Shown here: piece after piece, positions 34,809 through 45,139 of the stretch | Position numbering within the stretch: position 1 is the first letter of the stretch | How the letters are laid out: the number at the start of each line of letters is the position of its first letter | DNA from: Oncorhynchus masou masou | Lineage: Eukaryota; Chordata; Actinopteri; Salmoniformes; Salmonidae | DNA: 64,000 nt | Direction of reading: 5' to 3' | NCBI RefSeq assembly: GCF_036934945.1 | Contig: NC_088228.1 | Coordinates: forward strand, 17,750,338 to 17,814,337 | Translations under genes and position numbers: made by a program | The notes under the pieces: generated by a model | Databases searched by the model: none | Told to the model about the DNA's origin: nothing | Seen by the model: only the letters and a program-made list of their open reading frames with translations

Positions 34809-35015
34809 TGGGGCGGCAGGTAGCCTAGTGGTTAGAGCATTGGACTAGTAATCGGAAGGTTGAAAAATCAAATCAAATCCCCGAGCTGACAAGGTAAAAA
34901 TATGTTGTTCTGCCCCTGAACAAGGAAGTTAACCCACTGTTCCTAGGCCGTCATTGATAATAAGAATTTCTTCTTAACTGACTTGTCTACTTAAATAAAA
35001 GTAAAATAAAACAAA
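34809..35015 (+). mobile_element. HpaI-type SINE inside Tc1, TSD AGAGTT
   Basis: It starts TGGGGCGGCAGGTAGCCTAG, has the tRNA-like head TGGTTAGAGCATTGGACTAG and a damaged B box, then CCCGAGCTGACAAGG, the conserved TTAACCCACTGTTCCTAGGC, and the tail AACTGACTTG...TTAAATAAAAG. Direct repeats AGAGTT flank it (34803-34808 and 35016-35021). Across this insert the transposase text continues from AAGTTCATC to ACCAGCCTCAGAAATTGC, so it interrupts the Tc1 coding region. Confidence 0.92.
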
Positions 35016-35490
35016 AGAGTTACCAGCCTCAGAAATTGCAGCCCAAATAAATCCTTTGCGAAGCATGGAGGAGGAAGTGTGATGGTGACACTGTCAGTGA
35101 TTTATTTAGAATTCAAGGCACCTCCAGACTGTGTAAGGGCTATTTGACCAAGAAGGTGAGTGATGGAGTGCTGCATCAGATGACCTGGCCTCCACAATCA
35201 ACTGACCTCAACCCAATTGAGATGGTTTGGAATGAGTTAGACCACAGTGAAGGAAAAGCAGCCAAAAGTGCTCAGCATATGTGGGGACTCTATCAAGATT
35301 GTTGGAAAAGCATTCCTCATGAAGCTGGTTGAGAGAATGCCAAGAGTGTGCAAAGCTGTCATCAACACAAAGGGTGGCTACTAGGGTGGCTACTTTGAAG
35401 AATCTCAAATCTCAAATATAGTTTTATTTGTTTAACACTTTTATTTCATAGTTAATGTCCATACTACTATTCTACAATTTAGAAAATAGT

Positions 35491-35694
35491 AAAAAATAAA
35501 GAAAATCCTTGAATGAGTAGGTGTGTCCTACTCAAACTTCTGACTTGTACTGTAGCGTTTCAGACATGACTAGGTCTGACTTGCCAAGGAGAGGAAAACG
35601 GGGCATATTCCATATCCACCCAGAGGGCAGAAAAGGCTTGGATAAACTTTGATTAGTGGAATGTTTTTATCAGTCTGGCTCTGTTTGGTTACTA
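35491..35694. repeat. Left arm of a 200-bp inverted duplication
   Basis: It contains the last 60 bp of the Tc1 element and 140 bp of flank, starting TAGCGTTTCAGACATGACTA. The reverse complement recurs at 39999-40194 with only a few changes, including the AGG/GAG difference near 35574. The match ends abruptly on both sides. Confidence 0.9.
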
Positions 35695-35812
35695 CATGAT
35701 TCCATATGTTTTATTTCATAGTTTTGATGTCTTCACATTTATTCTACAATGTAGAAAATAAAGAAAAAAAAACTTGAATGGGTAGGTGTGTCCTAATATT
35801 TGACTGGTACTG
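35692..35812 (+). mobile_element. Second Tc1 3-prime end fragment
   Basis: It reads TTTGGTTACTACATGATTCC, then GTGTCCTAATATTTGACTGG and TACTG, followed by TA. This is a separate copy of the 3-prime terminal repeat of the same Tc1 family, directly behind the inverted-duplication arm. Confidence 0.85.
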
Positions 35813-35814
35813 TA

Positions 35815-37860
35815 CAGTAGGTCTATAGAGAGCATCAGTCAATCTCACACACGCAAACCCCCATAAAAGCACCCATCAATCAAAGCCACCAGTGTATCAG
35901 ACACAACAGCTAATATTTCTCCTTTCCTTAAAATGTATTAAAAAACCTATTCTGTAAGGACAGACGCTGGAAGACAAGAAGCAAGTACAGGGAGTGAATA
36001 TTGAATAAATAACTGACGTGAAGCAAAACAAGGACAGCGTCTTAATGCAATAATAACACAGGGATCAAACTGAGGAACAGACAGATATAAAGGAAGCAAT
36101 CAACAAAGCCTACCTTAGGCTTTCCTGAAACTAAAGATAATGAATTGATAGTGAAATGATGAAGGGGAGAACTATGCTATAGTATGAAGATAAAATTGAC
36201 AATCATTACAATAGAAACAAATGTCCATAGACTATTTATCAGCGAGGCTGATTATCGTGGGGGAGAGTGTTGGAAAGATTTTTGAAATATTGAGAGGAGC
36301 TATTCTAATTTGAAAGGATGTAAAAATATATAAAAAATTAAAGACTTTGTTGACTGAGAAGCCCAGCTGTTCACTTTCCTAAATTTGACATTTGCGAGAA
36401 GCAGGCCAGGTACTTCTATGTGTGCTCAGGCGTGCTCCGTCAACATTGACAGGACAGAGAAACCAGACACATGCTCATTGCTCACATGGAGTGTAAATTA
36501 TGGTATAAAATACACAAAAACTCTCACAAAAACTCTCACAAATGTAAGAAGTTTTTAATACATATATTAACATAAATTATTATAACCAGGGATTAACGGT
36601 ACAGTTTTGGGGGGTCTCGTCTAGGGCGGCATATTGGCCAGGCCCGGGCCTGATCCACATTGATTAGTCTATAAATTAAGAAAAGATTCAGTATCAAATT
36701 CTACCAATGCAAGTTGGAGAGGATTGGCACATTGTTCATTTGACACAACATTAGAGCATTATAGGACTCAGAGCCAGAACAACCTTGTCAACTGCTGTTG
36801 AATAATTCATTAATAGTCAGACACATCTAGCCTTTTTTAGGAGAAGACCGAGTTATTTATTTACTAGCAAGCAATGAAAATGTGCATTGTATAAAATACA
36901 CATCAAACTATTTTTTTACTGAAGAGCCAAAGCCTATAGCGCTCTAGACCCCCGCTTCTAGCAATGAGCTGCTCCAGCATCAAAGGCCAGTTGGAAAGAG
37001 GAGGAGATGTAGAAGGTTTAATAGACAGACTAAGTTAGCAAAACAATTGCTTTTAATCATTAGTGAACATTCTGGCTATTAGGTAAAGTTTATCTACATG
37101 AAAATAAATAAAATCCATAAGGAATGTAGGCCGATTTAAACCGTTTTGGCAGTTTTTCTTATAATGGTCTTTATCCATAGCTGTCAGTTACAATTACCGT
37201 CACAGCCCTACCGTAAATATACAAATATCTGCTTGGAGAATTAAGATTTCTGAGGGTTTAGTTCCCCCTCTGAAACAAGGCATCTTCTCTTTCTTTATTC
37301 CTAACATTCCCCAGTCAGTCTGTGCTCCAGATCTCCACACAAGGAGTTGTAGTGAGTCCCCGAGGAGCTGTTCCATATCGTAAAAACAAACACAGTGAAG
37401 GAAGCCCAGTGAAGCTCTGGGATTGGCTTAAAGGGCCCGGCTGAGTAAACAATGTGGCGGGCTGTTTATTTTGAGGGGGGTGAATTGCTCTTGATATCAG
37501 CAGGCATCCCAGGGAGTAAAAACAGGAGCTGTGGCCTTTTGGGGCCCCACCAAGATGTGTTTCCCTTTCTGCCATGCTGGTGGGATATAGACATTACTGT
37601 CTAGATCCACCTGCTGCACAGAATGCTCTATAGCTCATCAGTTAGATTGCAATGGTGGGGATGAATTTAACAGTGACACTACTGGGCATGAACACAGTGC
37701 ATACATACACGCACACAACCAACTCATACACGCACACGCACATACTCATGCGCGCACAAAAACACACACACTTTACACACACTACCCCAACCCATCCCAG
37801 CCCACACAAACTGTCACCCCACTTTCACAAACACTCCAACCAATCGAACACATTACTCTC
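35815..37860. other. Intron, AT-rich, few recognised elements
   Basis: About 2 kb. A segment near 36597-36650 (TACAGTTTTGGGGGGTCTCG, GGCCAGGCCCGGGCC) and 37140-37200 (CTTTATCCATAGCTGTCAGT) may be remains of one old DNA transposon. CA-rich text occurs at 37700-37800. No exon is recognised. Confidence 0.4.
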
Positions 37861-37864
37861 AGTA

Positions 37865-38165
37865 ACCAAAATGCTTGATGATCACGCAGTCGTCTTAATT
37901 GTGGCGGCTGACATGCAAGTAACAATCAAGGCTGACTAGTGTGGCTAAATGAATGCCAGGCCAGGAGCCTGGTAAGTAATGCACTCGACAAATTAAATCT
38001 CACGGCAAATTAAAACAGCCAAAGGCAGCCGTAATAGCCTGCAAATCACTGGTTAAGTGGCAGTCACATCGGATTTCTCCATCCTTCACTGCATAGGGGA
38101 ATCTATTTATCTAGCAACCGAGATGAGATGCTGACACCTCACCTCTCACAGGCATTTTGTTTTGT
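37865..38165. promoter_or_regulatory. Candidate conserved non-coding segment
   Basis: This 300-bp stretch is free of repeats and CpG-poor. It has several homeodomain-type words (TTAATTGT near 37897, CAAATTAAAT, CAAATTAAAAC) and balanced composition, as is typical of vertebrate intronic enhancers. That is inference from texture only. Conservation in other fish would be needed to call it regulatory. Confidence 0.25.
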
Positions 38166-38204
38166 TTTATGCCTACTTGAAAACAGACAGCACACAAGTA
38201 TGCA

Positions 38205-38675
38205 AATATGTAAAATATTAAGGACACCTTCCTAATATTTAGTTGCCCCCCCATTTTACCCTCACAATAGTCTCAATCCACCAAGGCATGGACTCTACTA
38301 GGGATGCTGGCCCATGTTGACTTCAATGCTTCCCACAGTTGTGTGAAGTTGGCTGGATGTCCTTTGGGTGGTGAACCATTCTTGATACACACAGGAAACT
38401 GTTGAGTGTGAAAAAGCCAGCAGCATTGTAGTTCTTAAAACAAACGGGTGTGTATCAACTTAAAACAAACCTACTACCATACCCCGTTCATAAGATACTT
38501 CAATCCTTTGTCTTGCCCATTCACCCTCTGAATGGCACACATACACAATCCATGTCTCAAATGTCTCTAGGCTTAAAAATCAATCTTTAACCCCTCTCCT
38601 CCACTTCATCTACACGCATTGAAGTGGATTTAACAAGTGACATCTATAAGAGATCATAGCATTCACCTGGATTGT
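38205..38675 (+). mobile_element. Non-coding DNA-transposon-like repeat, truncated
   Basis: It starts AATATTAAGGACACCTTCCT and contains GGATGCTGGCCCATGTTGAC, GTCTTGCCCATTCACCCTCT and GAAGTGGATTTAACAAGTGA in the order I recall for a common dispersed fish repeat. The far end, expected to carry the inverted copy of the start (GGTGTTCC type), is missing after CACCTGGAT. No transposase is encoded. Confidence 0.6.
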
Positions 38676-38679
38676 GTGT

Positions 38680-39410
38680 GTGTGATTTCATGTCATATGT
38701 ATTTGTTCTATTAGCAGCACACACATGCATTATGTACACTGATGGTCAAATGACACATCCACATGATCATATAGAGCAGACTTCACGGCAGTATGTGTTG
38801 TGATGATTATAGAGTATATGTGTGTACGTACGGTACAGTACAGTGTATGAGCTCTCTATGTGTGTGATCGGATTCCAGTTGTTCTCTCCTCCTATGGCCT
38901 ATTTCTGCAAACACAAACACTCCTCTATATTTACTCTCTCTCATCTCTCATCTCACAATGTTATGTCTTTCTCTCTCTGTTTGTCTCGCTATCTCACTCT
39001 CTGGTTCTCTGTATGTCTCTCTGTATGTCTCTCTCTTTATTTCTCTTTCTTTTCCTCACTCTCGTACAGACACCCAAGTGCTCTAATGAATATGGTGCTT
39101 GTAAACCAGTGTTGTTGGTCTGGTTCTCACATGGGAGTCCTGAATATATGGCTTTGGGTAAAGGTGCCGGATATCTGGAGAGGTGATGTATTCCATCCTT
39201 TTTTCTTTCTCTCCTCTCTCTGTCCTCTCTGTGGAGGTCATGACCTCCCTGTCACTGACCCCACAGTCGTCTCCATGGCGCTGAGCCGAGGTCGCCGTGG
39301 CAACACTGCCGATCCGTCACCTCTGTGTGTTCTGCTGCTTTGTCCCAGCACCCCAGCGCTATCCCACGTGGCTTAGCAGAAACAATGATTAATTGTGGCT
39401 GTGTTGACAG
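38680..39410. other. Intron without recognised elements
   Basis: CT-rich text at 38930-39065, otherwise ordinary intron. The open frame at 38822-39376 translates low-complexity Ser/Leu/Phe text and has no family signature. Confidence 0.4.
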
Positions 39411-39413
39411 AAG

Positions 39414-39680
39414 CAACTGCCTGCCCTCACCCGTCCACCATGGGAAACATAAGGGCTGTGTCCTAATACGCTTATACAGCTTCCTTAACTTGTTTCCTTT
39501 ATTTTCAACTGCCTGCCCTCACCCGTCCACCATGGGAAACATAAGGGCTGTGTCCTAATATGCTTATACAGCTTCCTTAACTTGTTTCCTTTTATTTAAA
39601 CTTGTTTCCTTTATTTTCAACTGTCTGACCTCATCCCCTCTAATATGGGAACTTATAGGGATGTGTCCTAATACACCTAT
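39414..39680. repeat. 92-bp tandem duplication, 2 perfect and 1 diverged copy
   Basis: CAACTGCCTGCCCTCACCCG starts at 39414 and 39506, with only one or two differences over 92 bp. A third, diverged copy (CAACTGTCTGACCTCATCCC) starts at 39618 after a 20-bp extra repeat of the ACTTGTTTCC segment. Confidence 0.9.
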
Positions 39681-39998
39681 ATGGCTTAATTCACTTGTAT
39701 CTGTTATTTTTTTACCAGGATATGCTCAGACAGTACATGTTCACACACCTTTTAAAATGCTGTAACACTAATACCGTAAGCAAAACAATAAACTTTGATT
39801 TGATTGAAAAGAACTAGATAGACTTCACATTGATTTATACAAGACCTCAAGTATAGCTAGTAGCTATAGTACTGCAGTCTCCCTCTCCTTACAGCCCCAT
39901 TCGCTGGAGTTATGGTCTATAATTAGCATATAGAATAGCTGCTCGCTCAGCATTGGCATGTCCAGGAACATTCTTTAAGTGGTGAAAACGCTTCCATC

Positions 39999-40194
39999 AA
40001 CAGAGCCAGACTGATAAAAACATTCCACTAATCAAAGTTTATCCAAGCCTTTTCTGCCCTCTGGGTGGATATGGAATATGCCCCGTTTTCCTCTCCTTGG
40101 CAAGTCAGACTCAGTCATGTCTGAAACGCTACAGTACAAGTCAGAAGTTTGAGTAGGACACACCTACTCATTCAAGGATTTTTCTTTATTTTTG
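39999..40194. repeat. Right arm of a 200-bp inverted duplication
   Basis: Reverse complement of 35491-35694. It includes TA followed by CAGTACAAGTCAGAAGTTTG, the first 60 bp or so of a Tc1 terminal repeat, and then changes into unrelated sequence (GATTTCTGATTCACACC). Confidence 0.9.
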
Positions 40195-40447
40195 ATTTCT
40201 GATTCACACCATAGAGCTGACCTGTACTGCGCTGGCTCTGATGTTTTCCTTTCACATTGCCCTCTCCAGCTTGGTTCCAGCAGTTATGGTGGATGTGTAA
40301 CCAGGCCAGCCAAATAGAGCTTGGCTTGGGCTGGTTCTGTTTGGCTCAGAAGTGTGAAAAAGGGTGGAGCCTTGTATATCCTACGAGAGTTCCATGATTT
40401 GTGTCATCTTGCTTCTGTTGGTTAGTTTTATAAATCAGATACAGATA

Positions 40448-42675
40448 GAGTACCAGTCAACAGTTTGGACACACCAACTCATTCAAGGGTTTTTCTTTAT
40501 CTTGACTATTTCCTGCATTGTAGAATAATAGTGAAGACATCAACACTATGAAATAACACAAATGGAATCATGTAGTATCCAAAATAGTGTTAAACAAATC
40601 AAAATATATTTTAAATTTGAGATTCTTCAAAGTAGCCACCCTTTTCCTTGATGACAGCTTTGCACACTCTTGGCATTCTCTCAGCCATCTTCACCTGGAA
40701 TGCTTTTCCAACAGTCTTGAAGGAGTTCCCACATATGCTGGGCACTTGTTGGCTGCTTTTCCTTCACTCTGAGGTCCAACTCATCCCAAACCATCTCAAT
40801 TGGTTTGAGGTCCGGTGATTGTGGAGGCCAGGTCATCTGATGCAGCACCCCATCACTCTCCTTCGTGGTTAAATAGCCCTTACACAGCCTGGAGGTGTGT
40901 TTTGGGTCATTGTCCTGATGCAAAACAAATGATAAGTCCCATTAACTAGATATGATGGTGTATCACTGCAGAATGCTGTGTTACAGTGGCTTTCGAAAGT
41001 ATTCACCACGTTTGGCATTTTTCCTATTTTGTTGCCTTACAACCTGGAATTAAAATTTGTATCATTTGATTTACACAACATGCCTACCACTTTGAAGATG
41101 CTAAATATTTTTGTGAAACAAACAAGAAATAAGACAAAAAAATTAGAAAACTTGAACATGCATAACTATTCACCACCCCCCCCCCCCAAATCAATACTTT
41201 GTAGAGCCACCTTTTGCAGCAACTACAACTGCAAGTCTCTTGGGGTATGTGTCTATAAGCTTGGCACATCTTGCCATTGGAATATTTTTCCAAGGCAAAA
41301 CTGCTCCAGCTCCTTCAAGTTGGATGGGTTCCGCTGGTGTACAGCTATCTTTAAGTCATACCACAGATTCTCAGTTTGGATTGAGGTCTGGGCTTTGACT
41401 AGGCCATTCCAAGGCATTTAAATGTTTCCCCTTAAACCACTAAAGTGTTGCTTTAGCAGTATGCTTAGTGTCATTGTCCTGCTGGAAGGTGAACATCCAT
41501 CCCAGTCTAAAATCTCTGAAAGACTGAAACAGGTTTCCCTCAAGAATGTCCCTGTATTTAGCGCCATCCATCATTCCTTTAATTCTGACCAGTTTCCCAG
41601 TCCCTGCCGATGAAAAACATCCCCACAGCATGATGCTGCCACCACCATGCCTCATTGTGGGGTTGATGTTCTCGGGATGATCCCGGTCAAAGCACCCCCA
41701 CCATCACCCCTCCTCCTTCATGCGTCACGGTGGGAACCACACATGCGGAGATCCTCCGTTTACCTACTCTCACAAAGACACGTTGGTCGGAACAAAAAAT
41801 CTCAAATTTGGACTCATCAGACCAAAGGACAGATTTCCACCAGTCTAATGTCCATTGCTTATGTTTCTTGGCCCAAGAAAGTCTCGTCTTCTTATTTAGT
41901 AGTGGTTTCTTTGCAGCAATTTGACCATGAAGGCCTGATTCACGCAGTCTCCTCTGAACAGTTGATGTTGAGATGTGTCTGTTACCTGAACTCTGTGAAG
42001 CAGTTATTTGGGCTGTAATCTGAGGTGCATCTAACTTTAATGAACTTATCCTCTGCAGCAGAGATAACTCTGGGTTTCCCTTTCCTGTGGCGGTCCTCAT
42101 GAGAGCCAGTTTCATCATAGTGCTGGGTGGTTTTGCGACTGCACTTGAAGAAACGTTTAAAGTTGTTGAAATGTTTCATGTTGACTGACCTTCATGTCTT
42201 AAAGTAATGATGGACTGTTGTTTCTCTATGCTTATTTGAGCTGTTCCTGCCATAATATGGACTTGGTCTTTTCCAAAAAATGGATATCTTCTATATACCA
42301 CCTCTACCTTGTCACAACACAACTGATTGGCTCAAATCATTTAGAAGGAAAGAAAGGTAAGAAGGTAAGAAATTCCACAAATGAATAAGGATCACCTGTC
42401 AATTGAAATGCATTCCAGGTGACTACCCCATGAAGCTGGTTGAGAGAATGCCAAGAATATGCAAAGCTGTCATCAAGGCAAAGGGTCGCTACTTTGAAGA
42501 ATCTCAAGTATAAAATACATTTGATTTGTTTAACACTTTTATGGTTACTAAATTATTCCATATGTGTTATTTCATAGTTTAGATGTCTTCACTATTGTTC
42601 TACAATGTAGAAAATAGTAAAAATATAGAAAAACCCTTGAATGAATAGGTGTGTCCAAACCTTTGACTGGTACTG
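40448..42675 (-). pseudogene. Tc1-like transposon relic with another Tc1 nested in it
   Basis: The ends are GAGTACCAGTCAACAGTTTG and TTTGACTGGTACTG, with TA on both sides (40446-40447 and 42676-42677). The minus strand encodes transposase pieces: FFKCSRKTTQHYDETGSHED, GNRHISTSTVQRRLRESGLH, WWKSVLWSDESKFEIF (first catalytic Asp), then beyond the nested insert MHQDNDPKHTSR (second Asp) and SPDLKPIEMVWDELDLR (final Glu). So all three DDE positions survive in separate fragments, but deletions and frameshifts make it inactive. It belongs to the same family as 33860-35552, in the opposite orientation. Confidence 0.92.
40984..41680 (-). mobile_element. Truncated Tc1 of a second family nested in the first
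   Basis: It starts after TA with CAGTGGCTTTCGAAAGTATT. The minus strand encodes MRHGGGSIMLWGCFSSAGTG, RDILEGNLFQSFRD and FTFQQDNDTKHTAKA, so it holds the C-terminal part including the second catalytic Asp. Its other end is lost near 41671-41690, where host Tc1 sequence (AAAGCACCCCCACCATCACC) resumes. About 60 bp of host sequence is missing at the junction. A poly-C run sits at 41175-41187. Confidence 0.88.
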
Positions 42676-42729
42676 TATATCGTACAGATTAGAGTAATGT
42701 CCTTTCGTAACCTTTACTTGAAAGCTACC

Positions 42730-42903
42730 CTCTTGGCCATGTCTCTCTTGAAAACGAGTTTCTTTGAGATCTCAATGGGATCTACTGGTTAAATGATGGT
42801 TGAATAGAATACTCACAACCTTCTCATTGTGTTTGCCAATCTCAAGGCCTGTTGGCAAGAGATTCACTGAGATGTCAATGAGATAACCTGGTTAAATAAA
42901 GGT
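42730..42903 (+). mobile_element. LINE or SINE 3-prime tail abutting the exon acceptor
   Basis: Two related segments (TTTGAGATCTCAATGGGATC, then CTACTGGTTAAATGATGGTT; and GAGATGTCAATGAGATAACC, then TGGTTAAATAAAGGTT) match the tail common to fish L2-type elements. The last base of the tail is about 22 bp before the exon start at 42926, so only the pyrimidine tract CCTCTCTGTGTCTGTTTGTAG separates them. Confidence 0.65.
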
Positions 42904-42925
42904 TCCTCTCTGTGTCTGTTTGTAG

Positions 42926-43261
42926 GCGTTCCCTCGGGCCCGCGGAACGTGATCTCCGTCGTGAACGAGACTTCGGTGATCCTGGAGTGGCACACGCCCA
43001 GGGAGACGGGCGGTCGTGAGGATGTGGTCTACAACATCGTGTGTAAGAAGTGTCGTGCGGACCGCCGTACCTGCTCACACTGCGATGACAACGTGGAGTT
43101 TGTGCCTCGGCAGCTTGGCCTGACAGAGACCAGGGTGTTCATCAGTAACCTGTGGGCTCACACGCTGTACAGCTTCGAGATACAGGCTGTAAATGGGGTC
43201 ACCAACAAGAGCCCCTACCCTGCCCAGCATGTGTCTATAGACATCACCACCAACCAGGCTG
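42926..43261 (+). CDS. ephb1: Eph receptor class B exon: first fibronectin III domain
   Basis: This 336-bp exon encodes the whole first FN3 domain of the extracellular region, about residues 322-434. The frame gives VPSGPRNVISVVNETSVILE, WHTPRETGGREDVVYNI, CKKCRADRRTCSHCDDNVEF, VPRQLGLTETRVFISNLWAH, TLYSFEIQAVNGVTNKSPYP and ITTNQA. The WHTPRETGGR, CKKC...RCSHCDDNVEF and GLTET words are strongly EphB1-like; from memory of the family, EphB2 and EphB3 differ more here. NETS is a potential N-glycosylation site. The acceptor TGTAG follows a short pyrimidine tract and the donor is GGTAAGA. Both ends are phase 1 and join cleanly to the 156-bp and 125-bp exons. Exon GC content is clearly higher than in the flanking intron. 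No stop or frameshift is present. A whole-genome-duplication copy is likely, so an a/b suffix cannot be given. Confidence 0.95.
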
Positions 43262-44640
43262 GTAAGAGAATAGTGTGGGTGTGAGAGTTAGGGTTAGGGG
43301 AGTGTGTGTATGCATGTGGAGGGGATAGGGAAGATGACGATGATGCAGCAGGAACATTTTCATCATCTGTATACATTGTTGTTGTTTTCTGCTGTACCTG
43401 TGTCTCCTATATGGTTTTCATATCTTATTCCACATTGCTCAGCACTAATTAACACAGCATAACCTCTGTATTTTTGACTCCTGGCCCTTTGCTTCTCCTA
43501 TCACAATCTGTGCTGGAGAGATGTCATTAAGCTGTACTGTGAATAATGACTTTAAGAATTGAAGTGATGGGGGAAGCTTACTCCAACTATACAAGAACTC
43601 ACAAAGTGAAATATTGAAACGGTCTCTCTTCTTTGGTTTCATCACCCTCTTTTCTCGTATCAAGGCAGTGGCCTGCTTGATAATTGAGTGTGTTGGGGGT
43701 TGCGGGATTTAACCCTTTGGAACATGGTGAAGTTAAAACCCTAAACCGAAGACATTGCCATATTAGGATCTGTGGCGAGACCATCATATCCATCCCTCTG
43801 CCCTATTTCTGCACCCTTTGTAGTTCCCCAGTTTGATTCACACATCAAACCCCGTGAAAAAAAGAGAAAATGCTGGTTTGCCTTTTGCTCTGTTCCACAA
43901 GAGAACATTCCAGAAATGCTTTCATCTTAATAAAGGCCAATGCAGCCGTTTTTATTTCAATATCAAATCATTTCTGGGTAACAGTTAAGTACCTTACTGT
44001 GATTGCTCTAAATTAAAATGGCCAAAAAGAAACAAAAATAGCTTCTAAGCAAGAGCAATATCTGATGCAATAATTTAGCTGTGACTGTCTGAGTGGGGAG
44101 GGTAAAACTCAAAACTATCTGTTTATGGCAGAGGTTTGGAACTCTCTTTCTTATTGGTCTGTTAACTAAGTTACTGCCTGGTGATGTCACCAGGCCAAAA
44201 CTCCATCCCACCAGAACAGGCTGACAATTCATGTGGTCTTTTCAAACAACTAAAAGGGGATTATCATAATTCTCACAATTTCACAGTATTATTCCTTTAT
44301 TTCTTTTGATATTTTTTTATATTTTATTGTACTTTTATTATTAGTATTATTCCATCGATATAGTGTGGACTGAATTGGGCATTTAAGCATTGGCAGCAAG
44401 CCTAAAGTAAATACATCTGACTTTGGCAAAAAGCACACGTTTTTTATATAACGTCTTTTCTACTCAATCTTCTGAAGGTTGCGACAGCATTGAAGCAGCG
44501 GCGTGGCTTGTCAGAGGTTTTTGCTGTTTGCAGTTTTCTGTTTTTAATGACGCTTTGTTTTCGGCGAGCAGCAATAATGGCAAAAACCTTGAAACATAAC
44601 GTATCCTGGGTGAAATACCTGTTGAGGTTTGTTTTTATAG
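43262..44640. other. Intron, low-copy; candidate conserved segment
   Basis: Repeat-poor sequence after the exon. The stretches 43480-43580 and 43900-44020 have enhancer-like texture (AATAATGACTTTAAGAATTG, TCTTAATAAAGGCCAATGCA). From one genome this is only a hint. No exon or mobile element is recognised. Confidence 0.35.
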
Positions 44641-44650
44641 GGCTGAACAG

Positions 44651-44781
44651 GGCCAGTATTCACAAATCATCTCAGGAGTGTGATCTAGGATCAGGTCCCT
44701 CCTCTTACTCATTATGATTTAAAAGCAAAACCGAAATCAGCACTTCTTTTCTTAGATCCTTTGTGAATACAGACCCAGGCC
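44651..44781. mobile_element. Short palindromic mini-element
   Basis: The ends GGCCAGTATTCACAAA and TTTGTGAATACAGACCCAGG are inverted repeats with small differences. The interior GATCTAGGATCAGG is also self-similar. It is about 130 bp and non-coding, resembling a widespread salmonid MITE. Confidence 0.75.
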
Positions 44782-44974
44782 AGATTCTCTGCTATTCGCT
44801 GCGTCTTGGCAACAGTGCTGTAGCTCTTACAGAACAGGCAGTGAGACAAGAAGGGGTCGTGTTTAGTACTACATAATGACCATGCAGACATCTCCTCTGT
44901 CAAAGACATTAGCCCACGATTAGGGTAGCCTGAACCAAGCGAGAGAGTTGGACGGCCGCCTCCTCATCACTCTC

Positions 44975-45130
44975 TCTCTCTCTGTCTCTTTCTTTTTTTC
45001 TCACATCCGAAGACTCTCTGTCTTTCTCCAACTCTCTGTCTCTCTCCAACTCTCTGTCTCTCTCCAACTCTCTGTCTCTCTCCAACTCCCTTGCTTTCTT
45101 TTTTTCTTGTATCCCCCACTCCCTCCCTCG
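44975..45130. repeat. CT-rich tract with 18-bp tandem unit
   Basis: The unit CCAACTCTCTGTCTCTCT is repeated four times (about 45028-45090), embedded in CT-rich text. Confidence 0.9.
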
Positions 45131-45139
45131 ATCTCTCTC

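Larger units (their letters stand above)
33860..35552 (+). pseudogene. Tc1-like transposon relic carrying an LTR and a SINE
   Basis: The 5-prime end CAGTACC (33860-33866) follows TA and continues after the solo LTR as GTACCAGTCAAAAATTTGG (34219 on). The 3-prime end is CTTCTGACTTGTACTG followed by TA (35553-35554). The transposase reads on the + strand: start at 34587 with MTRTAQISKEKRQSIITLRH (HTH region), a stop in place of the codon after KTIKH, GRPRLTSAAEDKF, and later HQMTWPPQSTDLNPIEMVW with the final catalytic Glu. The middle, with both catalytic Asp residues, is deleted. The long inverted ends of this family are about 200 bp. Once the inserts are removed, the host element is well below the full length. 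Confidence 0.9.

Noticed and set aside
38822..39376. 184-codon plus-strand frame as an exon
   Set aside because: Much of it is CT-rich low-complexity translation, with no family signature.
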